Assembly: GCF_001651865.1 (NCBI RefSeq)
Contig: NZ_LPUX01000053.1
Span: 310,001 to 374,000 of the forward strand
Direction: 5' to 3'
From: Sinorhizobium glycinis
GTDB lineage: Bacteria; Pseudomonadota; Alphaproteobacteria; Rhizobiales; Rhizobiaceae
DNA: 64,000 nt
This document shows, one piece after another, positions 9,439-19,583 of this stretch. A program made the translations under genes and the position numbers. Under the pieces are notes generated by a model. It saw nothing but the letters and a program-made list of their open reading frames with translations, did no database searches and had not been told where the DNA came from. Position 1 is the first letter of the stretch; every line of letters begins with the position of its first letter.

Positions 9439-10185
9439 TCATGCCGCGGAGGGTGCGGCTGGCTTCAGCGCCTTCAGCGTCGCATGAACGAAACCGTCGC
9501 GCGCCGAGGAAACGTCGACACCGCGCGGTTCATAGACGTGGCGATTGAGGAAATACGCGGTGAGTCGGAAGGCTGCGGCGAGGCTGTCGTGATCGGCCGC
9601 GCTGTGCGCTCCAGACAGGAAATCCGGAAGGGCGAGCATGCGCTCCGCATAGGGTGCGCCCGCCGCACGGCTGACGGCGCGGCCAGTTTTCGGCGAAACG
9701 TAGACAAGTTCGGCCCGGCTTCCGGTCGCCGCGCATTCCGAAAGGTCGAGCCCGAAGCCGAGATCGTTCAACACCGCCAGTTCGAAGCGCACGAACAATT
9801 CGCCGGCATCGGCCGGGTCCTGAAGGTGATCGACGATGACGGCGAGCGCCTCGTAGAGATGCGGATGCGGATCGCGCTCCGGCAGCAGTCTCAGGAGGGC
9901 GCCGAGCGCCTGGATGCCGTAGACCGAAGTTGCCGCCTCCATTAGCCTCGCCGCCCTGAGTTCGAGCGGCTCGACGCGGAATTCGCCGAGATGCTCGTCG
10001 AGCCGCGCCCGCCAGGTCACCTCCACCGAATTGCCCGGCTGCAGCACCGGCTGCATCGCCCGCGACCGGCCGGAGCGCACGAGACCCAGGTGCCGCCCGT
10101 GTGCGGACGTCATGACCTCGGCGATGACAGAGCTTTCGCCGTGCCGCCGGACGCCGAGGATGATGGCCTGATCGCTCCATTGCAT
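9439..10185 (-). CDS. recO: DNA repair protein RecO
   Basis: A 248-residue protein with the RecO N-terminal OB fold ([17 protein letters not shown]) and helical C-terminus. RecO anneals DNA and, with RecR, loads RecA onto SSB-coated single strands in RecF-pathway repair. The start at 10185 matches the conserved N-terminus; a longer in-frame extension is not conserved-looking. In many alphaproteobacteria recO sits beside era; here about 11 kb of other genes separate them. Confidence 0.93.
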   Translation of the reverse strand: MQWSDQAIILGVRRHGESSVIAEVMTSAHGRHLGLVRSGRSRAMQPVLQPGNSVEVTWRARLDEHLGEFRVEPLELRAARLMEAATSVYGIQALGALLRLLPERDPHPHLYEALAVIVDHLQDPADAGELFVRFELAVLNDLGFGLDLSECAATGSRAELVYVSPKTGRAVSRAAGAPYAERMLALPDFLSGAHSAADHDSLAAAFRLTAYFLNRHVYEPRGVDVSSARDGFVHATLKALKPAAPSAA

Positions 10186-10402
10186 GGAAAAGGCATACAC
10201 CTGGGGCGGAAGGCGGATCAAGCGACGATGACGCGTGCAACGGGGCACGGCAGCGGAGCGGGCCCAATGAAGTGTCCCCTTTTCGCGACATGTTCGCCGC
10301 ACTACAATTCTGTCATTACCTGCCGAATCGCGGCCATGCTTCACTCGCGAGTCGACGCTGGCTGCCGATCTCGAAATTGGCATCATCAGGTTTGTCTGGA
10401 GT

Positions 10403-11149
10403 ATGTGTGTGTTCCGCCTCGCCCAGCTTCTCACGCTCCTCCTTGTTCTAGCCGCACTGGCGGGTTGCGCGACGAGTGCCGCCCAGCCGCCCCGGCCGAG
10501 AGGACCGGATCCCTATTTCACAACGATGTACGGACCGCAGCCGGACGAGGCATTCCCGCTGCCTGCGACGGACATCAGCAAGGTCGATCCGCGCTATCTC
10601 CGCCAGCAGGTGCCCTACGTCACCCACGAGCCGCCTGGCACGATCGTCATCGACACGCCGAACAGACACCTCTATCTCGTGCAGGGCGGCGGCATGGCAT
10701 TGCGCTACGGCATCGGTGTCGGCAAGGCAGGGCTGGAATTTGCCGGCGAGGCGCGGATCGGCCGCAAAGCGCAATGGCCCCGCTGGATACCGACATCGGA
10801 CATGGTCGCCCGCGAGCCGGAACGTTACGGGCCTCTCGCCGGCGGCATGGATCCGGGTCCCACCAATCCGCTTGGGCCGCGCGCGCTCTATCTATACCAG
10901 GGCAACCGCGACACATTGTTCCGCATCCACGGCACGACCGAGGCGTGGTCGATCGGCAGTGCCGTCTCGAGCGGCTGCATCCGCATGTTCAATCCAGACG
11001 TCATCGATCTATACAACCGAGTGCCGGAGGGGACCCGGGTAGTGGTTATCCAGGCGGAAGAGCCGATGAGTGCGCCGATGCCGCCGATCGAGCCTCCGAT
11101 TGACGCGCCGGTCGAAGCAGCGGCAGACAACCCGCTGCTTTCGTTCTAA
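10403..11149 (+). CDS. L,D-transpeptidase lipoprotein (YkuD domain)
   Basis: A 248-residue protein with a lipoprotein signal: a hydrophobic helix ending LAALAGC, so Cys22 would be lipidated. A YkuD domain fills the second half. Its catalytic signature HGT...SSGCIRM contains the histidine and nucleophilic cysteine. Such enzymes make 3-3 peptidoglycan cross-links or attach proteins to peptidoglycan in the periplasm. The ATG at 10403 is close to its GGAG site, so the in-frame GTG at 10409 may be the real start. A RIME-like repeat begins right after the stop codon. Confidence 0.9.
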   Translation: MCVFRLAQLLTLLLVLAALAGCATSAAQPPRPRGPDPYFTTMYGPQPDEAFPLPATDISKVDPRYLRQQVPYVTHEPPGTIVIDTPNRHLYLVQGGGMALRYGIGVGKAGLEFAGEARIGRKAQWPRWIPTSDMVAREPERYGPLAGGMDPGPTNPLGPRALYLYQGNRDTLFRIHGTTEAWSIGSAVSSGCIRMFNPDVIDLYNRVPEGTRVVVIQAEEPMSAPMPPIEPPIDAPVEAAADNPLLSF

Positions 11150-11251
11150 AGCGCGTCGCGTTCAAACGGGCTCACGCGACGCGCTGTAGGTCTTTGTTTT
11201 GATGCATGTCGTTATCCCAAAACCGCTACACACTTTTGGGCGGCATGCATT
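11150..11251. repeat. RIME-like palindromic intergenic element, copy A
   Basis: Starts one base after the L,D-transpeptidase stop. It has an 11-bp inverted repeat AGCGCGTCGCG / CGCGACGCGCT, then a second palindrome with arms around GATGCATGTCGTT and GCGGCATGCAT enclosing CCAAAA / TTTTGG. A closely similar unit lies at about 36680-36765. Such mosaics are a known family of rhizobial intergenic repeats; the first palindrome may also serve as a terminator. Confidence 0.75.
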
Positions 11252-11257
11252 AGCGTA

Positions 11258-11620
11258 TCACCAAGCGTCCGGCGTGCGCACGAGATGCACGATATTGGCG
11301 GGATTCATTACCCAGCCGCCGCGAAAGCCCTCGCCCAGCTCCTCCACAGCATCGCAGCGCACCGCCCCGTTCGCCGCAAGATGGGTCAATGCCCGTTCGT
11401 GGTCGTCCGTGAACAGCTCCAGCCATACCTCCGCCTGGCTCAAATGCGGCATTTCATCGATCCAAAGACGGTTCGGACCGAGGATGAAGCCCTTGGCCGG
11501 CTGCTTCTCGTCGAATGGCGGCAGGCCGACGACGTCGCGGTAGAAGGCGACCACGGCCTCGTACTCATGGCTCGGTACCTTCATGGCGATGTTGATGCCG
11601 CCCCTTATCTCCACTGCCAT
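11258..11620 (-). CDS. VOC (glyoxalase/dioxygenase) superfamily protein
   Basis: 120 residues with a single VOC beta-alpha-beta unit (VAFYRDVVGLP, WLELFTDD, IVHLVRTPD). The fold coordinates a metal in glyoxalases, dioxygenases and resistance proteins. The specific reaction cannot be named. It is 12 bp downstream of the SRPBCC gene behind a good AGGAGG site, so the two are co-transcribed and probably share the divergent ArsR regulator. Confidence 0.8.
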   Translation of the reverse strand: MAVEIRGGINIAMKVPSHEYEAVVAFYRDVVGLPPFDEKQPAKGFILGPNRLWIDEMPHLSQAEVWLELFTDDHERALTHLAANGAVRCDAVEELGEGFRGGWVMNPANIVHLVRTPDAW

Positions 11621-11632
11621 CGCGCGCTCCTC

Positions 11633-12115
11633 CTATGTCTGCGGCTCGAGCGCCGGCTTGCCGGAGAGCTCGCTGACATAATAGCCTTCCCTGAGGTTGA
11701 TGCCGTATTCGACCCAGGCCTTCATGCAGGCGAGCATCTGGGACCAGCCCTCGCAGTTGAGATAGGAGCTCTTCTGCCCCTGCTCGTTCTCGCGCCAGCC
11801 GCTTTCGGCAATGGTCACCATTGTGGCGCCGTCCTCGAGCGGCTGGAATCGCATTTCGACTCGCGTCTGGTACGGGGCTTCTTCCTTCGCAACCATCGCA
11901 TCCCAGCGGAAGACGATCCGCTCATTGGGCTCGACGACTTCCACTTCGACCGGCACTTCGCCCCACCAGGTCACGGTGGCGCCGGCGAGCAATGGCCCGC
12001 TTATGCCGCCGAGCGTCACGAAATAGCGGCCGAGCTTATCGGGATTGACCACCGCGTCGAAGACCTGCTCGACGGGACGGGCAATTCGCCCGTTCACACG
12101 AAATTCGAAAGCCAT
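11633..12115 (-). CDS. SRPBCC/AHSA1 family protein
   Basis: 160 residues with the AHSA1 (activator of Hsp90 ATPase homologue 1-like) START-type fold: FRVNGRIARPVEQVFDAVVNPDKL at the N-terminus and a closing helix GWSQMLACMKAWVEYG. These proteins form a deep ligand pocket; ligand unknown. The ATG at 12115 follows GAGGAGGTCGTC, fixing the start. It is divergent from an arsR-type gene, a pairing seen widely for AHSA1 proteins, which implies repression by that regulator. Confidence 0.8.
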   Translation of the reverse strand: MAFEFRVNGRIARPVEQVFDAVVNPDKLGRYFVTLGGISGPLLAGATVTWWGEVPVEVEVVEPNERIVFRWDAMVAKEEAPYQTRVEMRFQPLEDGATMVTIAESGWRENEQGQKSSYLNCEGWSQMLACMKAWVEYGINLREGYYVSELSGKPALEPQT

Positions 12116-12148
12116 GACGACCTCCTCTCGATTGTGTCGGCGCATAAT

Positions 12149-12168
12149 ATGTTATAAAAATATAACAT
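12149..12168. promoter_or_regulatory. perfect palindrome overlapping the arsR start, candidate operator
   Basis: ATGTTATA-AAAA-TATAACAT, two 8-bp arms with a 4-bp spacer, in the 51-bp gap between the divergent SRPBCC and ArsR genes. Its right end overlaps the ArsR start codon (12167). The placement suits simultaneous autorepression and control of the SRPBCC-VOC operon. Confidence 0.65.
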
Positions 12169-12499
12169 GTCAAATGATTCGAAGGACGATGCGGTTTTCA
12201 AGGCGCTCGCCAACGGCCTGCGCCGGCAGATTCTCGATGCGCTGAAGGAGGCGCCCCGGACGACAGGCATGTTGTGCGAGCGATTTTCCGATCTCGACCG
12301 CTGTACCGTGATGCAGCACTTGAAGGTGTTGGAAGAGGCAAATCTCGTTCTGGTCAGGCGCGACGGCCGGGAGCGATGGAACCACCTGAATGCCTTGCCC
12401 ATCCAGGCCATTCACGACCGCTGGATCAGCCGGTATTCGGGCCACGCGATGTCCGTGCTCACCGCCTTGCAACAGCAACTCGACGGCGAGCCGGAGTGA
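12167..12499 (+). CDS. ArsR-family transcriptional regulator
   Basis: 110 residues forming a winged helix (VFKALANGLRRQILDALKEAP, CTVMQHLKVLEEANLVLVRRDGRERWNHLN). The metal-binding CxC of ArsR/SmtB sensors is absent, placing it with the non-metal ArsR proteins that accompany AHSA1 genes. It probably represses the divergent SRPBCC-VOC pair through the palindrome that overlaps its own start codon. Confidence 0.85.
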   Translation: MSNDSKDDAVFKALANGLRRQILDALKEAPRTTGMLCERFSDLDRCTVMQHLKVLEEANLVLVRRDGRERWNHLNALPIQAIHDRWISRYSGHAMSVLTALQQQLDGEPE

Positions 12500-12570
12500 C
12501 TGTTTCGTCTTTCCATTGCCCGGCTTTCTTCGTATGAACGATCAAGTTCAAGAAAACTGGGATAATTTCC

Positions 12571-13596
12571 GTGCGTTACCTCATCACCGGCACCGCAGGT
12601 TTCATCGGCTTTCACATCGCCAAGCGGCTGATAGACGATGGGCATTTCGTGGTCGGCTTCGACGGCATGACGCCCTATTACGACGTGACGCTCAAGGAAC
12701 GCCGCCACGCGATCCTTGAGCGTTCCAACGGCTTCAAAGCGGTAACCGCGATGCTCGAGGACCGCGATGCCCTCGACCGCGCCGCAGAGCTTGCAGAGCC
12801 GGAGGTCATCATCCACCTCGCCGCGCAGGCGGGCGTTCGTTACAGCCTTGAAAACCCGAAGGCCTATGTGGACGCGAACCTTGTCGGTTCATGGAACATC
12901 CTCGAGCTTGCCAGGGCGATCGGCCCGAAGCATCTGATGCTGGCATCGACCTCGTCGATTTACGGCGCCAACGAGAAGATACCCTTTGCCGAGGCGGACC
13001 GGGCCGACGAGCCGATGACGCTCTATGCGGCGACGAAGAAATCGATGGAGCTGATGGCCCACAGCTACGCCCATCTCTACAAGGTGCCGACCACCGCCTT
13101 TCGCTTCTTCACCGTCTATGGCCCCTGGGGAAGGCCAGACATGGCGCTCTTCAAATTCGTCGATGCCATCCTCAACGGCCGGCCGATCGATATTTATGGC
13201 GAGGGCCGGATGAGCCGCGACTTCACCTATATCGACGATCTGGTCGAGGGCATCCTGCGGCTTTCCCACGTCGCACCCTCAGAAGCCAATCGCGTCGACC
13301 TGGACCTGGCGCAGGACACGCTTTCCCGCCACGCGCCGTTCCGCGTCGTCAATGTCGGAGGCGGCCAGCCGGTGGAGCTGATGACTTTCGTCGAAACCGT
13401 CGAGAGGGCCGTCGGTCGCCAAGCTGTGCGCAATATGCTGCCGATGCAGATGGGCGACGTGCCGCGCACCTACGCGTCCCCGGACCTGCTCGAAGCGCTG
13501 ACCGGCTTCAAGCCGACCATGCCCATCGAGGAGGGCATCGCCCGCTTCGTCGAATGGTATCAACAATATTATCGCCCTGCAGGAACCACCGCCTGA
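12571..13596 (+). CDS. lpsL: UDP-glucuronate 4-epimerase
   Basis: A 341-residue extended short-chain dehydrogenase. The NAD-binding motif GTAGFIG is at residues 7-13, and the catalytic pair appears as YAATKKS. The C-terminal half carries sugar-nucleotide epimerase blocks ([23 protein letters not shown]). It converts UDP-glucuronate to UDP-galacturonate, a precursor of rhizobial LPS and K-antigen. rkpK, which makes UDP-glucuronate, follows 131 bp downstream. The start is GTG with a weak ribosome site. Confidence 0.9.
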   Translation: MRYLITGTAGFIGFHIAKRLIDDGHFVVGFDGMTPYYDVTLKERRHAILERSNGFKAVTAMLEDRDALDRAAELAEPEVIIHLAAQAGVRYSLENPKAYVDANLVGSWNILELARAIGPKHLMLASTSSIYGANEKIPFAEADRADEPMTLYAATKKSMELMAHSYAHLYKVPTTAFRFFTVYGPWGRPDMALFKFVDAILNGRPIDIYGEGRMSRDFTYIDDLVEGILRLSHVAPSEANRVDLDLAQDTLSRHAPFRVVNVGGGQPVELMTFVETVERAVGRQAVRNMLPMQMGDVPRTYASPDLLEALTGFKPTMPIEEGIARFVEWYQQYYRPAGTTA

Positions 13597-13727
13597 GGAC
13601 AACCGGGCGATTTGTCGCGCCGGAAAACTCCCCTGTCATTTGCAGGTCGAAAAACGGTCCTATTTGCCTATCAATGGATGAGTAGCTCCCAAGGCTCAAC
13701 AAGGACCCAACAACAAAGGAAGAGCGG

Positions 13728-15041
13728 ATGAAGATTACGATGATTGGCGCCGGCTATGTCGGCCTCGTGTCCGGTGTTTGTTTCGCGGATTTCGGCCACG
13801 ATGTCGTCTGCCTCGACAAGGACGAAGGCAAGATCGCGGCCCTCAAGAAGGGTGAGATCCCGATTTTCGAGCCGGGTCTCGACCATCTTGTGGCCAGCAA
13901 CGTCGCTGCAGGACGCCTGCACTTCACCACTGATCTCGCTTCGGCCGTTGCCGACAGCGAAGTCATCTTCATCGCCGTCGGAACGCCGTCGCGGCGCGGC
14001 GACGGCCACGCGGACCTCTCCTATGTCCATGCCGCCGCGCGCGAGATCGCGGCGAATCTCAATGGCTTTACCGTCGTCGTCACCAAATCGACCGTGCCGG
14101 TCGGCACCGGCGACGAGGTCGAACGCATCATCCGCGAAACCAATCCTGATGCGGACTTTGCCGTCGTCTCCAACCCGGAGTTCCTGCGCGAGGGCGCGGC
14201 GATCGATGATTTCAAGCGGCCGGACCGCATCGTCATCGGCCTTGCGGACAACGATCAGCGGGCCCGCGACGTGATGACCGAAGTCTATCGCCCCCTGTAT
14301 CTGAACCAGGCCCCCCTCGTCTTCACTTCCCGTCGCACCTCCGAACTGATCAAATATGCGGGCAACGCCTTCCTGGCGATGAAGATTACCTTCATCAACG
14401 AGATGGCCGATCTTTGCGAAAAGGTCGGCGCCAATGTCCAGGATGTCGCCCGCGGTATCGGCCTCGACGGGCGTATCGGCGCCAAGTTCCTGCATGCCGG
14501 CCCGGGCTACGGCGGCTCGTGCTTCCCCAAGGACACCTTGGCACTGGTCAAGACCGCGCAGGATCACGACAGTCCGGTACGGCTGGTCGAGACTACCGTC
14601 GCGATCAACGACAACCGCAAGCGGGCTATGGGCCGCAAGGTGATTACCGCGGTCGGCGGCGATGTGCGCGGCCGCAAGGTCGCCGTGCTCGGCCTCACCT
14701 TCAAGCCGAACACCGACGACATGCGCGACAGCCCGGCGATCGCCATCGTCCAGACGCTGCAGGATGCGGGCGCCAGAGTGACGGGCTACGACCCGGAGGG
14801 CATGGAGAACGCGCGCAAGGTCATCGACGGCCTCGACTGTGCGACCGATCCCTATGATGCGGCGGCGGAAGCGGATGCACTGGTGATCGTCACCGAGTGG
14901 AACGAGTTCCGGGCACTGGACTTCACGCGGCTGAAACGCACCATGAGCACACCGTTGCTCGTCGATCTGCGCAACATCTACCGCAAGGAGGAGATCGCCC
15001 GGCACGGCTTCACCTATGCCAGCGTCGGCCGACCGGACTGA
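13728..15041 (+). CDS. rkpK: UDP-glucose 6-dehydrogenase
   Basis: 437 residues, full length. The N-terminus is a Rossmann domain (MIGAGYVGLVSG), and the catalytic cysteine lies in GPGYGGSCFPKDT. The C-terminal domain carries LGLTFKPNTDDMRDSP. It oxidises UDP-glucose twice to UDP-glucuronate, feeding the LpsL epimerase encoded upstream. Both are required for surface polysaccharide in Sinorhizobium. The ATG follows AAAGGAAGAG and a strong terminator ends the unit. Confidence 0.95.
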   Translation: MKITMIGAGYVGLVSGVCFADFGHDVVCLDKDEGKIAALKKGEIPIFEPGLDHLVASNVAAGRLHFTTDLASAVADSEVIFIAVGTPSRRGDGHADLSYVHAAAREIAANLNGFTVVVTKSTVPVGTGDEVERIIRETNPDADFAVVSNPEFLREGAAIDDFKRPDRIVIGLADNDQRARDVMTEVYRPLYLNQAPLVFTSRRTSELIKYAGNAFLAMKITFINEMADLCEKVGANVQDVARGIGLDGRIGAKFLHAGPGYGGSCFPKDTLALVKTAQDHDSPVRLVETTVAINDNRKRAMGRKVITAVGGDVRGRKVAVLGLTFKPNTDDMRDSPAIAIVQTLQDAGARVTGYDPEGMENARKVIDGLDCATDPYDAAAEADALVIVTEWNEFRALDFTRLKRTMSTPLLVDLRNIYRKEEIARHGFTYASVGRPD

Positions 15042-15057
15042 CCGGCGAAAAAGACTG

Positions 15058-15093
15058 GCGGGAGCAGGACATGCTCGTCCCGCTCCCGCTTTT
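15058..15093 (+). terminator. rho-independent terminator after rkpK
   Basis: GCGGGAGC and GCTCCCGC arms around an internal loop, followed by TTTT, 17 bp after the rkpK stop. Confidence 0.85.
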
Positions 15094-15204
15094 GAGATCT
15101 GGAGCTGAAACGATGGTCAATGGGCTCGGGATTTCGCGCGCTGGCGAGCGCGCCATCGCGCATGGAGTGAACAAGACGCACCGCCGGAAAAGCGATCCGG
15201 CTGC

Positions 15205-15519
15205 TTAGGCTTTGGGGCCTACGGGAATAATCGTCTCCCAGCTCTTGCCGGCGAGAATCACGCAGCTTCGGCCCGAGACGTCGGTTATGATCAAGGTCCA
15301 GCTGCCGCTATCGGCGGCGTAGAGTTCCATGACCGCCTGCTGATTGATCATTCCAACCGCGGCTTGCTTCTCGGCGTATTGTCGAGTGAGAAACTCGATC
15401 ACCTGCGAGCGCTCGGCGCAATTCACGACACCTTGCGCGCCTGCTGTTTGGGGATATACGCTTACCGCCGCCGCCAAGACGACGGCGCACGGAAGGCCGC
15501 GGATCACATTGCGTACCAT
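15205..15519 (-). CDS. small exported protein of unknown function
   Basis: 104 residues from the ATG at 15519, which is preceded by AAAGGAGGTGCG. A signal peptide with hydrophobic core AVVLAAAVSVYPQ is followed by a probable cleavage site after AGAQG. The mature part is about 75 residues with two cysteines (VNCAER, GRSCVIL) that could form a disulfide. I do not recognise the family. It stands alone between the rkpK terminator and tex. Confidence 0.7.
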   Translation of the reverse strand: MVRNVIRGLPCAVVLAAAVSVYPQTAGAQGVVNCAERSQVIEFLTRQYAEKQAAVGMINQQAVMELYAADSGSWTLIITDVSGRSCVILAGKSWETIIPVGPKA

Positions 15520-15759
15520 GACGCACCTCCTTTCGCCGGGAGCCCCGGCGGAAGAGGATTTTCCGCTGACCTGTTCCGCCGTAGACCGGCATTTCCGTGG
15601 CGACACTGCCCGCGACGAACCAACATCGCCACGAAATCAGTATGACGGAGGGCAGGTTATATTTCAATTAGCTAATAAATAGATCATTGCCTGCACCCGT
15701 CGCGCCACTCGCCGATGAGCACGTAACGATCCGTGGCGCGGGGCCGTTCCATGCCCCGC

Positions 15760-18063
15760 TCATTTTTTCTTCATTGCTTCCATCAGCGCCGCACCAAATG
15801 CGCCCTGAGCCGGCGCCTGCTTGCCTGCTGATCTGACGGCTGCATTACGATTGCCACCGTTCGGCGACGGTCCCCTTGCCTCGCGCCCGCCACCATCGGC
15901 ACCGTCATCCTTGCGCATGCTCAACCCGATGCGCTTGCGCGCCACATCGATCTCGGTGACGCGGACCCGCACCACGTCGCCGGCCTTCACGACCTCATGC
16001 GGATCCTTGACGAAACGATCGGCGAGCTGGGAAACATGCACGAGCCCGTCCTGATGCACGCCGATATCGACGAAGGCTCCGAAGGCCGCGACATTGGTCA
16101 CCGTCCCTTCGAGCTGCATCCCGACCTTCAGGTCCTTGATGTCGTCGACCCCCTCGGCGAAGGTCGCCGTCTTGAAGCTCGGGCGCGGATCGCGGCCCGG
16201 CTTCTCCAGTTCGGAAAGAATGTCCTTGACAGTCGGCAGGCCGAAACGTTCGTCGACGAAAGTGCGCGGATCGAGCGCCTTCAAAGCCGCACTGTCTCCC
16301 ATCAGGGAGCGCACGTCGCGGCCGCAGGCGGCGACGATCTTCTTGGCCACGCCATAGGCCTCCGGATGAACGGCCGAGGCGTCAAGCGGCTCGGAACCGT
16401 TGGAAATCCGCAGGAAACCGGCGCATTGCTCGAAGGTGCGGGCACCGAGGCGCGGCACCTTGAGGAGTTGCTGCCGGTTTGCGAAGGCGCCCATCGCATC
16501 GCGATGCGCGACGATCGCTTCCGCCGATGATTTTCCCAGGCCCGAAACACGTGCCAGCAAGGGTGCCGATGCGGTGTTGAGATCGACCCCGACGGCATTC
16601 ACCGCATCCTCGACGACCGCATCCAGGGAACGGCTGAGATGCGTCTGGTCGACGTCGTGCTGGTACTGGCCGACGCCAATCGATTTCGGTTCGATCTTGA
16701 CCAGTTCGGCAAGCGGGTCCTGCAGTCTTCGGGCGATGGACACGGCACCGCGCAGCGAGACGTCCAGATTCGGAAATTCCGCCGCCGCCGTTTCCGAAGC
16801 GGAATAGACGGAAGCGCCCGCCTCGGAGACGATTACCTTGGTCGGCTTCGGCGCCGCCATCTGCGCGAGCATATCGGCGACGAGCTTCTCGGTTTCGCGG
16901 CTGCCGGTGCCGTTGCCGATGGCGATCAGCTCGACCTTGTGTTTGCGGACGAGCGCCGCGAGCTCCGCCTGGGTGCCCCGAATGTCGTTCTTCGGAGGGA
17001 ACGGGTAAACCGTCGTCGTGTCGAGCAGTTTGCCGGTGCCGTCGACGACCGCGACCTTGACGCCGGTCCGGATGCCGGGATCGAGACCCATGGTCGGACG
17101 TGAGCCGGCGGGCGCAGCAAGCAACAGGTCCTTGAGGTTGCGTGCGAAGACGCGGATCGCTTCCTCCTCGGCCCGCTCGCGCAACTCGCGCATCAGATCG
17201 AGCGAGAGCGACAGTGAAAGCTTGACCCGCCAGGTCCAGCCGATGACGTCCAGCAGCCATTTGTCGCCGGGCAGGTGCGCGCCGACGTCGTACGCGGCGG
17301 CAATCATGCGCTCGACGGGTTTTTGTTGAGATGCCGCGTCCTGGTCGACGACGATGTCGACCGACAGGATTTCTTCGTTCCAGCCGCGCAGCATCGCCAG
17401 GGCGCGGTGACCAGGCGCCGTCGCCCAGCGCTCCGAGTGATCGAAATAGTCCGAGAACTTCGCGCCTGTCTCCTGCTTGCCGTCGACGACCTTGGCTCTC
17501 AGGAACGCCGCCTCCCGCATATGATTGCGCAGGCGCCCGAGGAGGTCGGCGTTTTCGGTCATGGCTTCGGCAATGATGTCGCGGGCGCCGTCGAGTGCCG
17601 CCTTTGCGTCCGGGACCTCGGCGGAGAGGAAGGCCGCCGCCCGATCGGCGGGCACAATCGAGCGATCGGCGAGGATCGCCTCGGCGAGGGGCCCGAGCCC
17701 CCGCTCCCGGGCAATCTCCGCCTTGGTCCGCCGCTTCGGCTTGTAAGGCAGGTAGATATCCTCGAGTTCGGCCTTGGTAACGGCGACAGCGATCTTGCCT
17801 TCCAGCTCGTCTGTGAGCTTACCTTGGCCGCGGATCGATTCGAGGATGGACGCCCGGCGCGCTTCGAGTTCGCGCAGATAGGCGAGCCGCTCCGAGAGGG
17901 TGCGCAATTGCGTGTCGTCGAGACCACCGGTAACCTCCTTGCGGTAGCGGGCGATGAAAGGCACCGTCGCGCCGGCGTCGAGAAGCTCGACGGCGGCGCC
18001 GACCTGCGCGGCAGTTGCCTTGATCTCGCTTGCAATGATGGCGGCGATGGGCTTTGCGGTCAT
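15760..18063 (-). CDS. tex: Tex-family S1 RNA-binding protein
   Basis: 767 residues with Tex layout: helical N-terminus ([17 protein letters not shown]), YqgF-like nuclease fold ([16 protein letters not shown]), helix-hairpin-helix region (VNTASA-like block [18 protein letters not shown]) and a C-terminal S1 domain ([25 protein letters not shown]). Tex/Spt6-like proteins bind nucleic acid and influence transcription and stress tolerance. The start at 18063 fits the conserved N-terminus; an upstream in-frame start is possible but unlikely. The last 40 residues are a basic low-complexity tail. Confidence 0.93.
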   Translation of the reverse strand: MTAKPIAAIIASEIKATAAQVGAAVELLDAGATVPFIARYRKEVTGGLDDTQLRTLSERLAYLRELEARRASILESIRGQGKLTDELEGKIAVAVTKAELEDIYLPYKPKRRTKAEIARERGLGPLAEAILADRSIVPADRAAAFLSAEVPDAKAALDGARDIIAEAMTENADLLGRLRNHMREAAFLRAKVVDGKQETGAKFSDYFDHSERWATAPGHRALAMLRGWNEEILSVDIVVDQDAASQQKPVERMIAAAYDVGAHLPGDKWLLDVIGWTWRVKLSLSLSLDLMRELRERAEEEAIRVFARNLKDLLLAAPAGSRPTMGLDPGIRTGVKVAVVDGTGKLLDTTTVYPFPPKNDIRGTQAELAALVRKHKVELIAIGNGTGSRETEKLVADMLAQMAAPKPTKVIVSEAGASVYSASETAAAEFPNLDVSLRGAVSIARRLQDPLAELVKIEPKSIGVGQYQHDVDQTHLSRSLDAVVEDAVNAVGVDLNTASAPLLARVSGLGKSSAEAIVAHRDAMGAFANRQQLLKVPRLGARTFEQCAGFLRISNGSEPLDASAVHPEAYGVAKKIVAACGRDVRSLMGDSAALKALDPRTFVDERFGLPTVKDILSELEKPGRDPRPSFKTATFAEGVDDIKDLKVGMQLEGTVTNVAAFGAFVDIGVHQDGLVHVSQLADRFVKDPHEVVKAGDVVRVRVTEIDVARKRIGLSMRKDDGADGGGREARGPSPNGGNRNAAVRSAGKQAPAQGAFGAALMEAMKKK

Positions 18064-18187
18064 CTCTCTCGTTCCGTCTGCTGTTTCAGGCCGGACCATA
18101 GTGGCGCAGACGATGAAGGCCAAGTGAGGGCCGCGATTGGGTCAGTCGCACTCCACAGAAGATAGGAGATGACTTAAAGACTGGCAT

Positions 18188-18297
18188 GCCCCTCATCCGC
18201 CTGCCGGCACCTTCTCCCCGCAAGCGGGGCGAAGGGGCAAGCTGCGCGCTCTCCGTCCCCTCGCCCCGCTTGCGGGGAGAGGGCTAGGATGAGGGGC
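18188..18297. repeat. REP-like palindromic intergenic repeat
   Basis: About 110 bp between tex and cfa. Outer arms GCCCCTCATCC / GGATGAGGGGC enclose a second inverted pair around CTCCCCGCAAGCGGGG and CCCCGCTTGCGGGGAG. This is typical of rhizobial REP-type elements; no coding content. Confidence 0.8.
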
Positions 18298-18326
18298 TAT
18301 TTCGCCTGCCTGTAAGCGGGGCAGCG

Positions 18327-19583
18327 CTAGACCGCCACCAATTCCAGCCGCGAGCGCGTCTTCTCGAATTCCAGCAATTCGCGCTCCTTCGCTTCGATGT
18401 AATCGCGCGAGACCGGCACCGTCTCCAGTGATGGCGAAAGCTGCAGCTGGAAGATGAAGTGCCTGTCATAGAGGAAGGCGGTCTCGGAAGCGGCGAGATA
18501 GAACTCCCACATCCGGAAGAAGCGCTCGTCATAGAGCTTCACCGCTTCATCTCGGCGTGCGACGAAGCGCTCGCGCCAGGCCCTGAGCGTCCAGGCATAG
18601 TGCATCGGCAGGATCTCGATATCCTTGACGAGCAGGCGCGTGCTCTCGACCGGCGGCAAGACCTCGGAAAGCGCGGGGATGTAGCCGCCCGGGAAGATGT
18701 ATTTTTCGATCCACGGGTTGGTTGCCCAGGGCTTGTAGACCTGGCCGATCGAATGAAGCAGCATGACGCCGTCGGGTCTCATCAATTCCTTCATCTTGCG
18801 GAAGAAATTGCCGTAGTTGCCGATGCCTACATGTTCGAACATGCCGACGGAGACGACGCGGTCGAACTGCCGTCCCTGCATGGTGCGGTAATCCTGCAAC
18901 TCGAACCGCACGCGATCGGAAAGTCCGCGCCTGGCGGCGCGTTCCCGCGAGACCTTCAGTTGCTCTTCGCTCAATGTGATGCCGGTGACTTCGACTCCCG
19001 TCGCCTCGGCAAGGTACATCGCCAGGCCTCCCCAGCCTGAACCGACTTCCAGCACCTGCTGACCGGGCTCGAGCAGCAGCTTCGCCGCGATATGGCGTTT
19101 CTTGGCGCGTTGCGCCTCGTCGAGCGAAATGCCCGGCGGATGAAAATAGGCGCAGGAATATTGCCAGTCCTCGTCCAGGAAGAGGTTGAAGAGCTTGCCG
19201 TCCAGATCGTAGTGGTGCGCAACGTTGTAGCGGTTGCGGTTGACCGGCAGCCGGCTTTTCATCTGCTGGCGCAGTACATGCCAAAGACCGACGAGGGAGT
19301 TGGCGAAGGTCGCCGCCTTTTGCACACCATTGTTCTTGATGATGGACAGGACATCGAAAATATCTCCCTCTTCGACCACCACACGGCCGTCCATGTACAT
19401 CTCCCCGAATTTCAGGCCCGGGTCGTGCAGTATCGCCCTTTCCGCCTCGGCGTCCGCTATGCGGATGGCTGCGGGCTTTCCCGTGCCGTCACCCAGGACG
19501 ACTTTTTTTCCCGATGAAAAAATGACCGTCAAAGTTCCCTTCTGGACAAGACGGCGAAGCAACTTCAACAATGCTGCATTCAT
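18327..19583 (-). CDS. cfa: cyclopropane-fatty-acyl-phospholipid synthase
   Basis: 418 residues. The N-terminal domain is followed by a SAM methyltransferase fold with motif I VLEVGSGWGGLAMYLAE, and CFA-specific blocks such as YSCAYF and SVGMFEHVG. It adds a methylene from S-adenosylmethionine across the double bond of membrane unsaturated acyl chains. The ATG at 19583 follows GAGG; the long upstream in-frame extension is not conserved-looking and lacks CFA features. Rhizobia often carry more than one cfa copy, so the symbol gives the family. Confidence 0.92.
   Translation of the reverse strand: MNAALLKLLRRLVQKGTLTVIFSSGKKVVLGDGTGKPAAIRIADAEAERAILHDPGLKFGEMYMDGRVVVEEGDIFDVLSIIKNNGVQKAATFANSLVGLWHVLRQQMKSRLPVNRNRYNVAHHYDLDGKLFNLFLDEDWQYSCAYFHPPGISLDEAQRAKKRHIAAKLLLEPGQQVLEVGSGWGGLAMYLAEATGVEVTGITLSEEQLKVSRERAARRGLSDRVRFELQDYRTMQGRQFDRVVSVGMFEHVGIGNYGNFFRKMKELMRPDGVMLLHSIGQVYKPWATNPWIEKYIFPGGYIPALSEVLPPVESTRLLVKDIEILPMHYAWTLRAWRERFVARRDEAVKLYDERFFRMWEFYLAASETAFLYDRHFIFQLQLSPSLETVPVSRDYIEAKERELLEFEKTRSRLELVAV

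Noticed and set aside
13671-15005. 444-codon minus-strand frame opposite rkpK
   Set aside because: Antisense shadow caused by high GC; rkpK motifs and start are unambiguous.
15113-15208. 31-codon plus-strand frame (MVNGLGISRAGERAIAHG...) after the rkpK terminator, with a weak GGAG
   Set aside because: No recognisable family or structure and no promoter; too little evidence to call a gene.
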